This document shows, one piece after another, positions 51,363 through 60,076 of a DNA stretch of 64,000 bases; the first letter of the stretch is position 1, and each line of letters begins with the position of its first letter. This DNA is from an uncultured Microbulbifer sp. GTDB lineage: Bacteria; Pseudomonadota; Gammaproteobacteria; Pseudomonadales; Cellvibrionaceae. Location of the stretch: assembly GCF_947504145.1 (NCBI RefSeq), contig NZ_CANNGQ010000001.1, positions 868,001 through 932,000 of the forward strand. Reading direction: 5' to 3'. The notes below the pieces were generated by a model. It did not search any database. It was not told where the DNA came from and saw only the letters and a list, made by a program, of their open reading frames with translations. The translations under genes and the position numbers were made by a program.

Positions 51363-53942
51363 ATGATGTACAACGCCGATCAGACCGGTAAAAACCGGCC
51401 CTTCACACTGTCCACTCTGTCCGCAGCCATCGCGGTAACCACCGCTCTAAGTGGTGCTGCCCAAGCTGCCGAAATTGAGGAAGTCGTGGTTACCGCACAG
51501 AAACGTGCGGAAAACCTGCAGGACGTTCCAATTGCCATTTCCGCTTTCACTGGTGACAGTATGAAAGCGATGGGTGTAAAGAATCTGACCGACCTGGGTA
51601 AATTTACCCCGGGCGTCGAAATGAACAACGATACCCCGCTGCAGCCGACTTACAGCGTGCGTGGTATTGAAACCGGTGATTTCACCGTTGGTTCCGACCC
51701 GGCAGTAGCCGTGTACGTCGATGGCGTATACACCGGCCGCGGCGCGGGCGCCGAGATTCCGCTGGCGGACATTGAACGTGTCGAGGTGCTGAAAGGCCCG
51801 CAGGGCACACTGTTTGGTCGTAACGCCACCGGCGGCGCCATTCATATCATCTCCAAGAAGCCGCAGGCAGATGACACCACCGAGCTGAACCTGACTGCAG
51901 GTAATTACGGTCGTCAGTCCACCGACTTGCTGTTGAACCGCCAGCTGAGCGATACCCTGTACGGTCGCTTTACTGCATCGACCAACCGTCGTGACTCCTT
52001 TGCCGACAATCTGGCAAATGGCTTCGAGGTAGGTAACGTCGATACTCAGACTTACCGTGCGTCCCTGCTGTGGGAACCATCTCCCGACACCGAAGTTCTG
52101 TGGCGTGCTGAATACGGCATCATGGATCAGGGCAGTGCACTGCGTACTTCCATTGTCCCTTCACTGCAGGCCGAAGCCGGTGGTACCGATGTATTTGGTG
52201 ACTACGCACTGGATACCCCGACGATTGAAGATCGCGATTCCTGGGGTACTTCGGTATCCATCGTGCACGATTTCGACAAGTTCAGCTTTACCTCCATCAC
52301 CGCGTACCGCGGTTTTGAAGCGCACCTGCAGCAGGATGAAGACGGCACCGCCAACCCGGACTACATGTTCGGCTCTGCCAACTTCGACGATCAGACCCAG
52401 TTCTCGCAGGAATTCCGCCTGAACGGTATGACCGACACCCTGAAGTGGACACTTGGTGCCTCCTATTCTCGCGAAGAGCTGGAGCACACCACCGATGCTT
52501 ACTTCACTGCGGGCTCGCTGGAATCTTTCGCCGTGTACGAAGGTGTGAAAGCGCAGGTAGACGCATTGGGTCTTGACCTGACTACCACTGAAATTGAAGA
52601 CATGGCCTATCAACAGCGTCAGGCTATGATTGCAGGGGGCCTTGAAGGCGCCGCTGTTTCCACCTTCATTTACGACCTGATGGTTCAATCCGGTCAGGCG
52701 GATGCTTTGCTTCAAGCGCTGGGCGCCCCAGGTACTGTCAATGCGAGCATGTTAAATCGTGATCAGATGATTGGTCAGTTGATGGCCGGTATCGCTCCCT
52801 GGGTAATGGCTGACACCGCATGGAACGAATCCGTACTGAATACTGGTGATTATCGTTCTGCTGCGATCTACGGTGACGTGACCTGGAGCCTGACCGACAA
52901 AATGGATCTGACCGTCGGTGCACGATACACGGCCGATGAAAAAGATTTCTCCATCGTCAGCGACTATCAGAATACTCTGCCAATCGCGTTTATTGGTGGT
53001 GACGTAGCGTTGATGGCTCCAGACGGTACGCCGCTTGGCGCATCCATCACTCTGCCTTCTGGTCAGATCGCCGAGATTCCGTTCGGCATGGCGTTTAATA
53101 ACAACGGCGTCCAGAACCTGAATCAGAAGCTCAGTGATTCCTGGAGCGACCTGTCAGGCCGTATTGTTCTGGATTACCGCTGGAATGATGACGTGATGAC
53201 GTTCGTGTCACTGGCTGATGGCTTCAAGGCCGGCGGCTTCAACAGCTTCAGTGCCGCACCGGGTATTGACCCGTCTTTCGATCAGGAAAGCGTTACCAAC
53301 CTTGAAATTGGTATGAAGAGCAGCCTGTTCGACAATGCGGTGCGTCTGAACGCCTCTGTATTTGCCTATAACTACGACAACCTGCAGCAGCTGGATCTGG
53401 TCGGTGCGCCGATTCCGAACTACTACCTGCGTAACGCAGATGCAGAAGGTCGCGGTGCGGAAGTGGAAGTACAGTGGGCCGCAACTGACAGCCTGTTTAT
53501 TGCCGGTAACTACTCCTTCCTGGACACCGAGTACACTCGCTACCAGATCATCGAAGCCATCGGTGAAACGGAAGAAGAGCACTCCCGTGTTGGCCAACCG
53601 CGCGTTGGCACCCCGGAAGGCAAGTTCAACATCATGGCCGAGTACACGTGGGATCTGGCCAATGGTGGCGACGTTGCTCTGCGCGGTGACTACAACTGGA
53701 CCGACGAGCGCGTTGGCTCCATCAGTGACCCGGCTCGTGTGATCCCGGACTACCAGCTGATGAACCTGCGTGCCGGCTGGAACAGCGCTTCTGACCGTTA
53801 CTCTGCCGCCCTGTGGGTGCAGAACGTAACCGACGAAGAAATTGCTGGCGGTTACGGCGGTACTGGTGCTGCGATCGGTGCGAGCCCCGCATGGCGCTTT
53901 ATGCCACGCATGTACGGTGCTGACTTCACTGTGCGCTTCTAA
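51363..53942 (+). CDS. TonB-dependent outer-membrane receptor
   Basis: 859 residues. Signal peptide residues 1 to about 35 (AIAVTTALSGAAQA), TonB box-like IEEVVVTAQKR directly after it, then the plug: NLQDVPIAISAFTGDSM, YSVRGIETGDFTVGSDPAVAVYVDGVY (in parts), RVEVLKGPQGTLFGRNATGGAIHIISKKP near 140. The barrel ends in YGADFTVRF with the terminal Phe needed for assembly. The QKRAENLQDVPIAISAF plug is common in receptors for siderophores, carbohydrates and hydrophobic compounds, so the ligand cannot be named. Good ribosome site GAGGAC. Divergent from the acylase; a terminator follows. Confidence 0.93.
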   Translation: MMYNADQTGKNRPFTLSTLSAAIAVTTALSGAAQAAEIEEVVVTAQKRAENLQDVPIAISAFTGDSMKAMGVKNLTDLGKFTPGVEMNNDTPLQPTYSVRGIETGDFTVGSDPAVAVYVDGVYTGRGAGAEIPLADIERVEVLKGPQGTLFGRNATGGAIHIISKKPQADDTTELNLTAGNYGRQSTDLLLNRQLSDTLYGRFTASTNRRDSFADNLANGFEVGNVDTQTYRASLLWEPSPDTEVLWRAEYGIMDQGSALRTSIVPSLQAEAGGTDVFGDYALDTPTIEDRDSWGTSVSIVHDFDKFSFTSITAYRGFEAHLQQDEDGTANPDYMFGSANFDDQTQFSQEFRLNGMTDTLKWTLGASYSREELEHTTDAYFTAGSLESFAVYEGVKAQVDALGLDLTTTEIEDMAYQQRQAMIAGGLEGAAVSTFIYDLMVQSGQADALLQALGAPGTVNASMLNRDQMIGQLMAGIAPWVMADTAWNESVLNTGDYRSAAIYGDVTWSLTDKMDLTVGARYTADEKDFSIVSDYQNTLPIAFIGGDVALMAPDGTPLGASITLPSGQIAEIPFGMAFNNNGVQNLNQKLSDSWSDLSGRIVLDYRWNDDVMTFVSLADGFKAGGFNSFSAAPGIDPSFDQESVTNLEIGMKSSLFDNAVRLNASVFAYNYDNLQQLDLVGAPIPNYYLRNADAEGRGAEVEVQWAATDSLFIAGNYSFLDTEYTRYQIIEAIGETEEEHSRVGQPRVGTPEGKFNIMAEYTWDLANGGDVALRGDYNWTDERVGSISDPARVIPDYQLMNLRAGWNSASDRYSAALWVQNVTDEEIAGGYGGTGAAIGASPAWRFMPRMYGADFTVRF

Positions 53943-53985
53943 GCCAACAGATAAGTCTCACACAGGCGCTTCGCGCCAACGGAAG

Positions 53986-54012
53986 AGGGTCGGCATTGCC
54001 GGCCCTTTTTTT
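53986..54012 (+). terminator. terminator after the TonB-dependent receptor
   Basis: GGGTCGGC and GCCGGCCC pair (one G-T wobble) around ATT, followed by seven T. Confidence 0.85.
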
Positions 54013-54113
54013 ATGGGCCAGGGGAGCATAAGAATATCTGGCGCCGATTACTGCGCCAAAACATCCCCTGACATAGGATTCCCTCCGAATGGTTGTATGA
54101 TCAAAGGCACCTA

Positions 54114-55520
54114 ATGCAGTTCTCGGGACGAGGAATGAACCTGACCTCAGAGTTGGATTCCGCTGTATTCACAACGGAGACCAAAAGCCCCTCAACGCTC
54201 TACTGGAGTGATGAAGAAAGCCGCGAGTTAAGCCTGGATGAGCGCGTTGCGCTGTTAACAGAGTTCCAGCAGGTGCGCGGGCAGACCGAAACACTCATCG
54301 AGCCACTCTCGCCAGAGGACCTGCAGGTCCAATCCATGCCAGACGCCAGCCCCGGCAAATGGCACCTGGCCCATACCAGTTGGTTCTTTGAAACCTTTAT
54401 TCTCGAGCCGCACAGTCCCGGCTACGACCTTTTCGAGCCCACCTATCAACACCTGTTCAATTCCTATTACAATGCTCTGGGCACACCGTTTTCACGGCTC
54501 CAGCGCGGACTGCTGTCGCGGCCACGGCTAGATCAGGTGCTCGCCTATCGCCATCACATCAATGGCGAAATCGAGCGCTGGCTGACGGAAGACGAGGTTA
54601 CTAGCGATCTTGCCAACCTGTTGGTGCTGGGCATCAACCACGAACAGCAACATCAGGAATTGCTGCTCACCGACATCAAGCACGCACTGTCGATCAACCC
54701 TCTGTACCCCGCCTATAAAGAGCAGGAACCATCAGCGCCGGAAGACGAGGGGGCTGCCGAGTTGCGCTGGCTGAAAATACCCGAAGACAACTACACCGTC
54801 GGCAGCGATGGTCAGGTATTTGCCTTCGATAACGAAGGGCCCGCGCATCAGCGCTACCAAACCCCATTCAAAATCGCCTCGCGGCTGGTTACCAACAGAG
54901 AGTACCTGGAATTCTTGCAGGACGGTGGCTATCGACAGCCGCGCCTGTGGCTGTCCGATGGCTGGGCACATATCACCCGCTGTGGGCATGCTGCACCGCA
55001 GTACTGGCGGGAGGAGGGCGGCCAGTGGCAGGAGTTCACCCTTGCGGGTATGCAGCCACTCGATCTGGATGCGCCGGTATCCCACATCAGTTTTTACGAG
55101 GCCGACGCCTTTGCCAGTTGGGCCGGATACCGGCTGCCTACGGAATTTGAGTGGGAAATCGCGGCTTGGCTGCACTGCCGCAAAAACGCACAGCAGACCG
55201 CCAACATGCTGGAGTCCGGCCAATTCCGAGCGGTTGCCGAGATTGACGCGCTTTTCCCAGATGCCGCTACCTCCGATGCGCAATTTCTCGGAAATCTCTG
55301 GCAATGGACGGCCAGCGCCTATCAGCCGTACCCGGGTTTCCGCGCAAGCCCAGACGCGGTCGGCGAGTACAACGGCAAGTTTATGTGCAACCAGATGGTG
55401 TTGCGCGGCGGTTCCTGCGTCACACCACGCAATCATATTCGCATCAGTTATCGAAATTTTTTCTACCCGCACCAGGCGTGGCAATTTACCGGAATTCGCC
55501 TCGCAGGAGACGACCTATGA
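54114..55520 (+). CDS. egtB: ergothioneine synthase EgtB (hercynine oxygenase)
   Basis: Non-haem iron sulfoxide synthase that joins hercynine with cysteine or gamma-glutamylcysteine. About 468 residues: N-terminal DinB-like helical bundle and C-terminal formylglycine-enzyme-like (FGE-sulfatase) domain. The three-His iron site is visible: SPGKWHLAHTSWFFETF near residue 80 and GINHEQQHQELLLTDIKHAL near 175 (HxxxH). FGE text includes SHISFYEADAFASWAGYRLPTEFEWE near 330-355 (in parts) and the C-terminal VLRGGSCVTPRNHIRISYRNFF. ATG 54114 has AAAGG at good spacing; ATG 54135 and TTG 54093 are alternatives. It overlaps egtD by ATGA. Selenoneine synthase SenA is related, but no SenB or SenC lies alongside. 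Confidence 0.9.
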   Translation: MQFSGRGMNLTSELDSAVFTTETKSPSTLYWSDEESRELSLDERVALLTEFQQVRGQTETLIEPLSPEDLQVQSMPDASPGKWHLAHTSWFFETFILEPHSPGYDLFEPTYQHLFNSYYNALGTPFSRLQRGLLSRPRLDQVLAYRHHINGEIERWLTEDEVTSDLANLLVLGINHEQQHQELLLTDIKHALSINPLYPAYKEQEPSAPEDEGAAELRWLKIPEDNYTVGSDGQVFAFDNEGPAHQRYQTPFKIASRLVTNREYLEFLQDGGYRQPRLWLSDGWAHITRCGHAAPQYWREEGGQWQEFTLAGMQPLDLDAPVSHISFYEADAFASWAGYRLPTEFEWEIAAWLHCRKNAQQTANMLESGQFRAVAEIDALFPDAATSDAQFLGNLWQWTASAYQPYPGFRASPDAVGEYNGKFMCNQMVLRGGSCVTPRNHIRISYRNFFYPHQAWQFTGIRLAGDDL

Positions 55521-56470
55521 ATATGGCGGCAAAGGAGATTGTCGTGGCTCAGGCATTTGAGCGAGATGTTCTGGCCGGGCTGTCGGCGGAGCAGAAAACA
55601 CTACCCTGCAAGTACTTATATGACGAGACCGGTTCTCGGTTGTTCGAAGATATCTGCGGACTGGATGACTATTATCTGACCCGTACTGAAGCGGAAATTT
55701 TCACCCAGCAGCTGGACAATATCGCAAAAACACTCGGCGAGGGTGTGACGCTGATTGAACCGGGCGCAGGAAATTGTGAAAAAGCGGAACCACTTTTGCA
55801 GTGTATGCTGGCACCTGCGGGGTATTTCCCGCTGGATATTTCCCCGGAGATATTGCTTAAGGCCCGCCAGCGCATTCAGGCGTGTCAGCCGAATCTGCAC
55901 GTGATACCGGCGATCGGCGATTTCACCCGTGCCGCGGTGTGGCAGGATCTTCCCGCAGTCACCGGCCGCAAGGTGGTATTTTTCCCCGGATCTACGATCG
56001 GCAATTTCAACCCGGAACAGGCGCGCGCGCTTCTGGAATTATTCTCACAGCAACTGGGCCCCGGCGATGGCTTGTTGCTGGGCGCAGACCTGGTGAAGGA
56101 CTCGGTCATTCTCGAGCGCGCCTACCACGATAGCAATCATGTCACCGAGGCGTTCAACAAAAACCTGTTACACCGGATCAATCGCGAACTGGGTGGGTCT
56201 TTCAACCTCGACGCATTTGCGCACCGGGCGTTCTATCACCAGTTGCGCCAGCGCGTTGAAATGCACTTGGTGAGCCTGGAGCCGCAGACGGTGGAAGTGT
56301 GCGGCCGGAAATTCGAGTTTGAGGAAGGCGAAACCATTCACACCGAAAACAGCCATAAATACACACCGGGCTCACTCGAAGAGTTATTGCGGGTAACCGG
56401 ATTTGAGCCCCGCCAATTCTGGACCGATCATCAACAACACTATGCGATTTACTATGCCGAAGCCGTTTGA
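55517..56470 (+). CDS. egtD: L-histidine N(alpha)-methyltransferase EgtD
   Basis: SAM-dependent trimethylation of histidine to hercynine, the first ergothioneine step. 317 residues. Seen: LPCKYLYDETGSRLFEDICGLDDYYLTRTE near residues 28-57 (family signature, in parts), the SAM loop TLIEPGAGNCEKAEPLL near 78, FFPGSTIGNFNPEQARALL near 155, and GADLVKDSVILERAY near 190. ATG 55517 overlaps the egtB TGA, indicating coupled translation. A DUF411 lipoprotein gene starts inside its last codons. Confidence 0.94.
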   Translation: MNMAAKEIVVAQAFERDVLAGLSAEQKTLPCKYLYDETGSRLFEDICGLDDYYLTRTEAEIFTQQLDNIAKTLGEGVTLIEPGAGNCEKAEPLLQCMLAPAGYFPLDISPEILLKARQRIQACQPNLHVIPAIGDFTRAAVWQDLPAVTGRKVVFFPGSTIGNFNPEQARALLELFSQQLGPGDGLLLGADLVKDSVILERAYHDSNHVTEAFNKNLLHRINRELGGSFNLDAFAHRAFYHQLRQRVEMHLVSLEPQTVEVCGRKFEFEEGETIHTENSHKYTPGSLEELLRVTGFEPRQFWTDHQQHYAIYYAEAV

Positions 56471-56975
56471 TTTTTTTGCCTCTCTGAAAACACTTCTTGT
56501 TCCTGTATTTTTTCTATCGGTTCTTGCCGGCTGTAGCACCACGGGCAGCTCGGAGCAGGGCACTTCCGAAGCCGATTCCGCAGCCCAGATTACGGTGTAC
56601 AAGTCGCCGTTCTGCCTGTGCTGCAATGACTGGATCAAGCATCTGGAAAGCAATGCGTTTTCAGTGGCCAGTGAGAACGCATTGGATACCGCGAGTGTCA
56701 AACAGCAGTGGAAGGTACCGCCGAGTATGCAGGGCTGCCATACGGGAGTGTGGAATAATCAGTATGTCTTTGAAGGCCACGTGCCCGCGCGCCTGATCCG
56801 CCAGTTTCTGGCCAACCCGCCCAAAGGCAGTGTCGGCCTGGCGGTACCGGGAATGCCCCAGGGTAGCCCGGGCATGTATCGCGGTAAGAATTTTGAGCCC
56901 TATGTGGTGTATGCCATTCAATCCAACGGCGAATACCGCTTTTACGAAAAAGTCACCGCGCCCGAAGCCAGCTAA
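56442..56975 (+). CDS. DUF411 metal-binding-type lipoprotein
   Basis: About 177 residues. Signal peptide with lipobox LSVLAGC near residue 32, then the DUF411 domain: QITVYKSPFCLCCNDWIKHLE with a CxCC cluster near residue 50, MQGCHTGVWNNQYVFEGHVPA near 92 with Cys-His, and LAVPGMPQGSPGMYRG near 128. DUF411 proteins often lie in copper or metal resistance regions, and the Cys/His layout suggests copper binding. ATG 56442 or 56454; both lie inside the end of egtD, so the gene is coupled to the ergothioneine operon. Confidence 0.87.
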   Translation: MRFTMPKPFDFFASLKTLLVPVFFLSVLAGCSTTGSSEQGTSEADSAAQITVYKSPFCLCCNDWIKHLESNAFSVASENALDTASVKQQWKVPPSMQGCHTGVWNNQYVFEGHVPARLIRQFLANPPKGSVGLAVPGMPQGSPGMYRGKNFEPYVVYAIQSNGEYRFYEKVTAPEAS

Positions 56976-57002
56976 CGAAGCCAGCCAACTAAGTCAGCCA
57001 GC
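56964..57002. repeat. short 13-bp tandem duplication over the DUF411 stop codon
   Basis: GAAGCCAGCTAAC (56964-56976) is followed by GAAGCCAGCCAAC (56977-56989) and a degenerate TAAGTCAGCCAGC. The first unit holds the stop codon TAA, so the copies look like a recent duplication just behind it. Confidence 0.7.
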
Positions 57003-57074
57003 AATGAGAAATGCGAGTCGCCGCCGGGCTGGATTCACTGCCCGGCAGGGGATACCCTTGCAGCCCTTTCGATA

Positions 57075-58127
57075 TTGAATGGCAGGGCGCCTCGCATTTT
57101 GAATACTTCCTCACCCACAGCTCTCAACCCGGCCCAATCCCCAACCCCGACGCAAGCATTCAAGCCCGGCATAGGGCTGGCGAACTGCCATCTGCAAACT
57201 ATATTCCCGGTGTTTCATCGCCCCAAACCCTGGGTGCGCACCCAGGTTCAGTGGCTGGATACGCCGGATGGGGACCGCATTGCGTTACATACGCCCGTAC
57301 GGCTGGAAGATGATCCAAAGCGGCCCATCGTGCTGGTGCTGCACGGCCTGGAGGGCTCAGTAGAATCCCCCTATATACAGGGGCTGATGCCGGCACTACT
57401 GAGCGCAGGTTTCCAGGTGGCGGTGATGCACTTCCGCGGTTGCGGTGGTATCCCGAATCTATTGCCGCGGGCCTACCACAGCGGTGATAGCGACGATCCG
57501 CGCTGGGTCGCGAGTCAATTGAAAGATCATTACCCGAACACACCGCTGATGGCGGTGGGCTACTCCCTCGGCGGCAACGTGTTGTTGAAGTGGTTGGGTG
57601 AAGATGGAGAGAGCAGCCCTCTGAGCGCCGCCGTTTCCGTATCCGCACCACTGGATCTGCACCTGTCGAGCCAGCAGATGAACAGCGGCTTTTCCAAGAT
57701 TTACCAGAAACACTTGCTGGATAGCCTCAAGGAAACCCTCAATCGTAAAGCGAAAGATCCAGCGCTCGCTCAACAGATGCCGCCGTTGAACAGCCCGCGG
57801 GCATTCAGTAATTTTCGGCACTTTGATGACCACTTTACTGCGCCACTGCACGGGTTTCGCGGTGTCGACGACTACTACACCCGCGCATCGAGTCGCCCAC
57901 ACTTGATCAATATTGCGTGTCCAACCTACCTGATTCACGCTGCCGATGATCCCTTCGTCTCGCCCAAGGCGATTCCAGCCGCGTCCGACGTGAGTTCTGC
58001 GGTTACCCTGGGCATCAGCAAGCGGGGAGGGCATGTGGGTTTTGTTCGCGGTAGCCTGTGGAAGCCGCGCTACTGGCTGGAAGAGGCCATACCCGCATTC
58101 CTGAAAGCACAATTTTCCGAAGCTTAA
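57075..58127 (+). CDS. YheT-family alpha/beta hydrolase
   Basis: 350 residues, AB-hydrolase-1 fold of the YheT/ABHD1-3 group, typically esterases acting on lipids. Seen: LANCHLQTIFPVF near residue 35 (family opening), IVLVLHGLEGSVESPYIQGL near 85 (oxyanion loop), VAVMHFRGCGGIPNLLPRAYHSG near 115 (in parts), the nucleophile elbow AVGYSLGGNVLLKWLGE near 160 (Ser in GYSLGG), ADDPFVSP near 290 (Asp) and KRGGHVGFV near 315 (His). The start is not clear: TTG 57075 is the first candidate, TTG 57099 another; no ATG precedes the conserved start. Confidence 0.9.
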   Translation: MNGRAPRILNTSSPTALNPAQSPTPTQAFKPGIGLANCHLQTIFPVFHRPKPWVRTQVQWLDTPDGDRIALHTPVRLEDDPKRPIVLVLHGLEGSVESPYIQGLMPALLSAGFQVAVMHFRGCGGIPNLLPRAYHSGDSDDPRWVASQLKDHYPNTPLMAVGYSLGGNVLLKWLGEDGESSPLSAAVSVSAPLDLHLSSQQMNSGFSKIYQKHLLDSLKETLNRKAKDPALAQQMPPLNSPRAFSNFRHFDDHFTAPLHGFRGVDDYYTRASSRPHLINIACPTYLIHAADDPFVSPKAIPAASDVSSAVTLGISKRGGHVGFVRGSLWKPRYWLEEAIPAFLKAQFSEA

Positions 58128-58297
58128 TCCCAGCCGATATTCCAAATCGCAATAGAGTAAATTTTTTGAGCGTGACGTTAGTTTGGCGCCGAAAAAATCC
58201 GTGCGACAGACAGCGAAATCTTCAGGGCGCGCTATTCTACATGGTGAGTTGTTTTTGAATCTCGCCAAACCGGAGCCATCCGGGATAGGAGTCGCCT

Positions 58298-59155
58298 ATG
58301 AAACACCATGTTGCTAACCGGGGCGCGAGTTCGTCAATGCGCCGATCCCGCTTTGCCGCATTGGCACTGAGTGCGGCGGTTGCAATGGGTTTAGGGGCCA
58401 CAGCGGCGGTTTCCGTACAGGCCGCCATCGATCGAAACACACAGCAAAGCGAAGCCTCGCCACAGACTCAGAAGGCGGTCATCCAGGCGGCATACAACGC
58501 ACTGGATGCCATGGGCAAGACCCTGGCGAGCCAGAACAAACTCGCCTACGACGTCACTATGGTCACAGATGTGGTTGCCGAGAAAGGCAAGAACGTGCCG
58601 GTTAAAGGGACCGCACAAGTGCGCTTTGAGCGCCCCAACCACCTGTATGTCGACCTGAAAACCGACACCATGGAGCGCCAGTTCTTTCACGATGGCAACC
58701 AGTTCACGGTGATCGCGAAGAAGGAGGGCTACTACGGCCAGCTGCCCGCCACTGACCCCACCCGCAAAACCCTGATCACCGCAGCACAAAAATACGGTCT
58801 GGAAGTTCCCCTGGTCGACCTGTTGGAATGGGGTACCTCCAAGGCACCGAAAGTTGAACTCGAAAGTGCTCGCCTGGTAGAGGAAACCACCCTCGATGGC
58901 CAGCCGGTTGAACACTGGGCGCTGCGGGGTAAAGAGCTGGAGTGGGAAATCTGGATCACCAAGGGTGAACAGCGCTTGCCGCTAAAGCTCACGACCACCA
59001 ATTACCACCTGCCTGAAAAGCCCAAATTCGTGGCGAATATTCAGTGGCACAAGGCCGATGCGGTCAACAGCGCCATGTTTGCCCCAAGACTCTCCAGTGA
59101 TCTCAAGCCGATTTCCTTCAATAAGGTTCAACCTACACCGGAGGCCACCCAATGA
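58298..59155 (+). CDS. DUF2092 periplasmic protein
   Basis: 285 residues with a signal peptide (residues 1 to about 42: ALALSAAVAMGLGATAAVSVQA). The rest matches DUF2092 by its text: AYDVTMVTDVVAEKGKNVPVKG near 82, VRFERPNHLYVDLKTDTMERQFFHDGNQFTVI near 107-138 (in parts), and FVANIQWHKAD near 246. The pattern resembles the half-barrel of LolA/LolB, so lipid or lipoprotein binding is possible; the function is unknown. GGATAGGAG precedes the ATG. Its stop overlaps the start of the His-repeat protein (ATGA). Confidence 0.82.
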   Translation: MKHHVANRGASSSMRRSRFAALALSAAVAMGLGATAAVSVQAAIDRNTQQSEASPQTQKAVIQAAYNALDAMGKTLASQNKLAYDVTMVTDVVAEKGKNVPVKGTAQVRFERPNHLYVDLKTDTMERQFFHDGNQFTVIAKKEGYYGQLPATDPTRKTLITAAQKYGLEVPLVDLLEWGTSKAPKVELESARLVEETTLDGQPVEHWALRGKELEWEIWITKGEQRLPLKLTTTNYHLPEKPKFVANIQWHKADAVNSAMFAPRLSSDLKPISFNKVQPTPEATQ

Positions 59156-59700
59156 AGCCAAAATTCAAGCAGATGGCATATACCGGGCTGGCGTGTAGCG
59201 CGATACTGCTGGGTGTATTTTTACTTGCGCCCGACGCAGACGCGCGGCCAGGATTTCACGGTGGTGGAGGGCATTTTGGCGGTGGCCATATGAATGTCGG
59301 CCCGCACTTCCACGGCGGATTCCGCCCAGGACCAGGACCGCGTCCAGGCCCAAGGCCACACCCGAACCACGGCGGCGGTGGCCATCACGGCGGCGGAGGC
59401 CATCACGGAGGTGGCGGACATCACGGTGGTGGTGGTCACCACGGCGGAGGAGGTCATGACGGAGGTGGCAGCCACCATCATCACGATGATCACCACCACC
59501 ATCACGACGCCTATTGGCCCGGGTATTGGGCTGGTGCGGCAACCGCCGCGGCCGTTGGCGCCTGGGTGTATACCTTGCCCGCCTCCTGCACCGCCATTTC
59601 CGTCAACGGCATTACCTACGAACAGTGCGGAAGCACCTGGTATCGACCGAGCTATTCGGGCTCTCAGGTGGTGTACGAGGTCGTAGCGCCACCCCGCTAA
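59152..59700 (+). CDS. secreted His/Gly-repeat protein
   Basis: 182 residues. Signal peptide to about residue 32 (ILLGVFLLAPDADA), a Gly/His/Pro-rich region, six near-exact HHGGGG units (residues 72-107), a His/Asp run HHHHDDHHHHHD, then a hydrophobic WPGYWAGAATAAAVGAWVYTL segment and a C-terminal small domain with YEQCGSTWYRPSY, like proteins called DUF6515. The Cys pair (SCTAI and EQCGS) could form a disulfide. Many His residues suggest metal (Zn, Ni, Cu) binding. It is coupled by ATGA to DUF2092. The role is unknown. Confidence 0.8.
   Translation: MKPKFKQMAYTGLACSAILLGVFLLAPDADARPGFHGGGGHFGGGHMNVGPHFHGGFRPGPGPRPGPRPHPNHGGGGHHGGGGHHGGGGHHGGGGHHGGGGHDGGGSHHHHDDHHHHHDAYWPGYWAGAATAAAVGAWVYTLPASCTAISVNGITYEQCGSTWYRPSYSGSQVVYEVVAPPR
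59365..59472 (+). repeat. six 18-bp repeat units encoding xHGGGG
   Basis: Units of 18 bases from 59365 to 59472 encode NHGGGG, four times HHGGGG, and HDGGGS. Codons vary between units (GGC, GGA, GGT), so the protein repeat is kept although the DNA has diverged. Confidence 0.9.
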
Positions 59701-59814
59701 GTGCAAACACCGTCCTACTAATACCTATTGCTATGACCTACCGCAATCTTTGCCTGGGACGCCGGTTCCAGGCAAAGATTGACTTTCCAGTACCATTCCC
59801 CTAATTTCGCCCCC

Positions 59815-59965
59815 GCGATACGAGGTGCCTTCTGCTCAACTCCTGTTGGAGCTGCTCTGAGAAGGTTAAACGGGAAGTCCGGAAGTCCGGCGCTGCCCCC
59901 GCAACGGTGATCTGCTCCACTTTCAATCAAGTGAGCGGTAAGCCCGATACCGGCCTCTGATCGAA
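59815..59965 (+). ncRNA. cobalamin riboswitch (AdoCbl type) upstream of btuB
   Basis: Core landmarks in order: GAGGTGCC (59820-59827), AACGGGAA with CCGG, GCTGCCCCCGCAACGGTGA (59892-59910, the most conserved core), and the B12 box AAGCCCGATACCGGCC (59940-59955). The 3' stretch to the btuB start (60077) holds CGGAGGG at about 59978 and CCTCCCTCG at about 60034, which could pair and hide or expose the ribosome site. No intrinsic terminator is seen, so translational control is likely. Confidence 0.93.
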
Positions 59966-60076
59966 TCATGATGGAGCGGAGGGCTACCATCCTGCAATAC
60001 GACCTCCCGCGCGCGTGCGCACCGCATTGCTATTCCTCCCTCGATCCCATGTGCTTTTGTCCTTAGGGGTTGAAAC

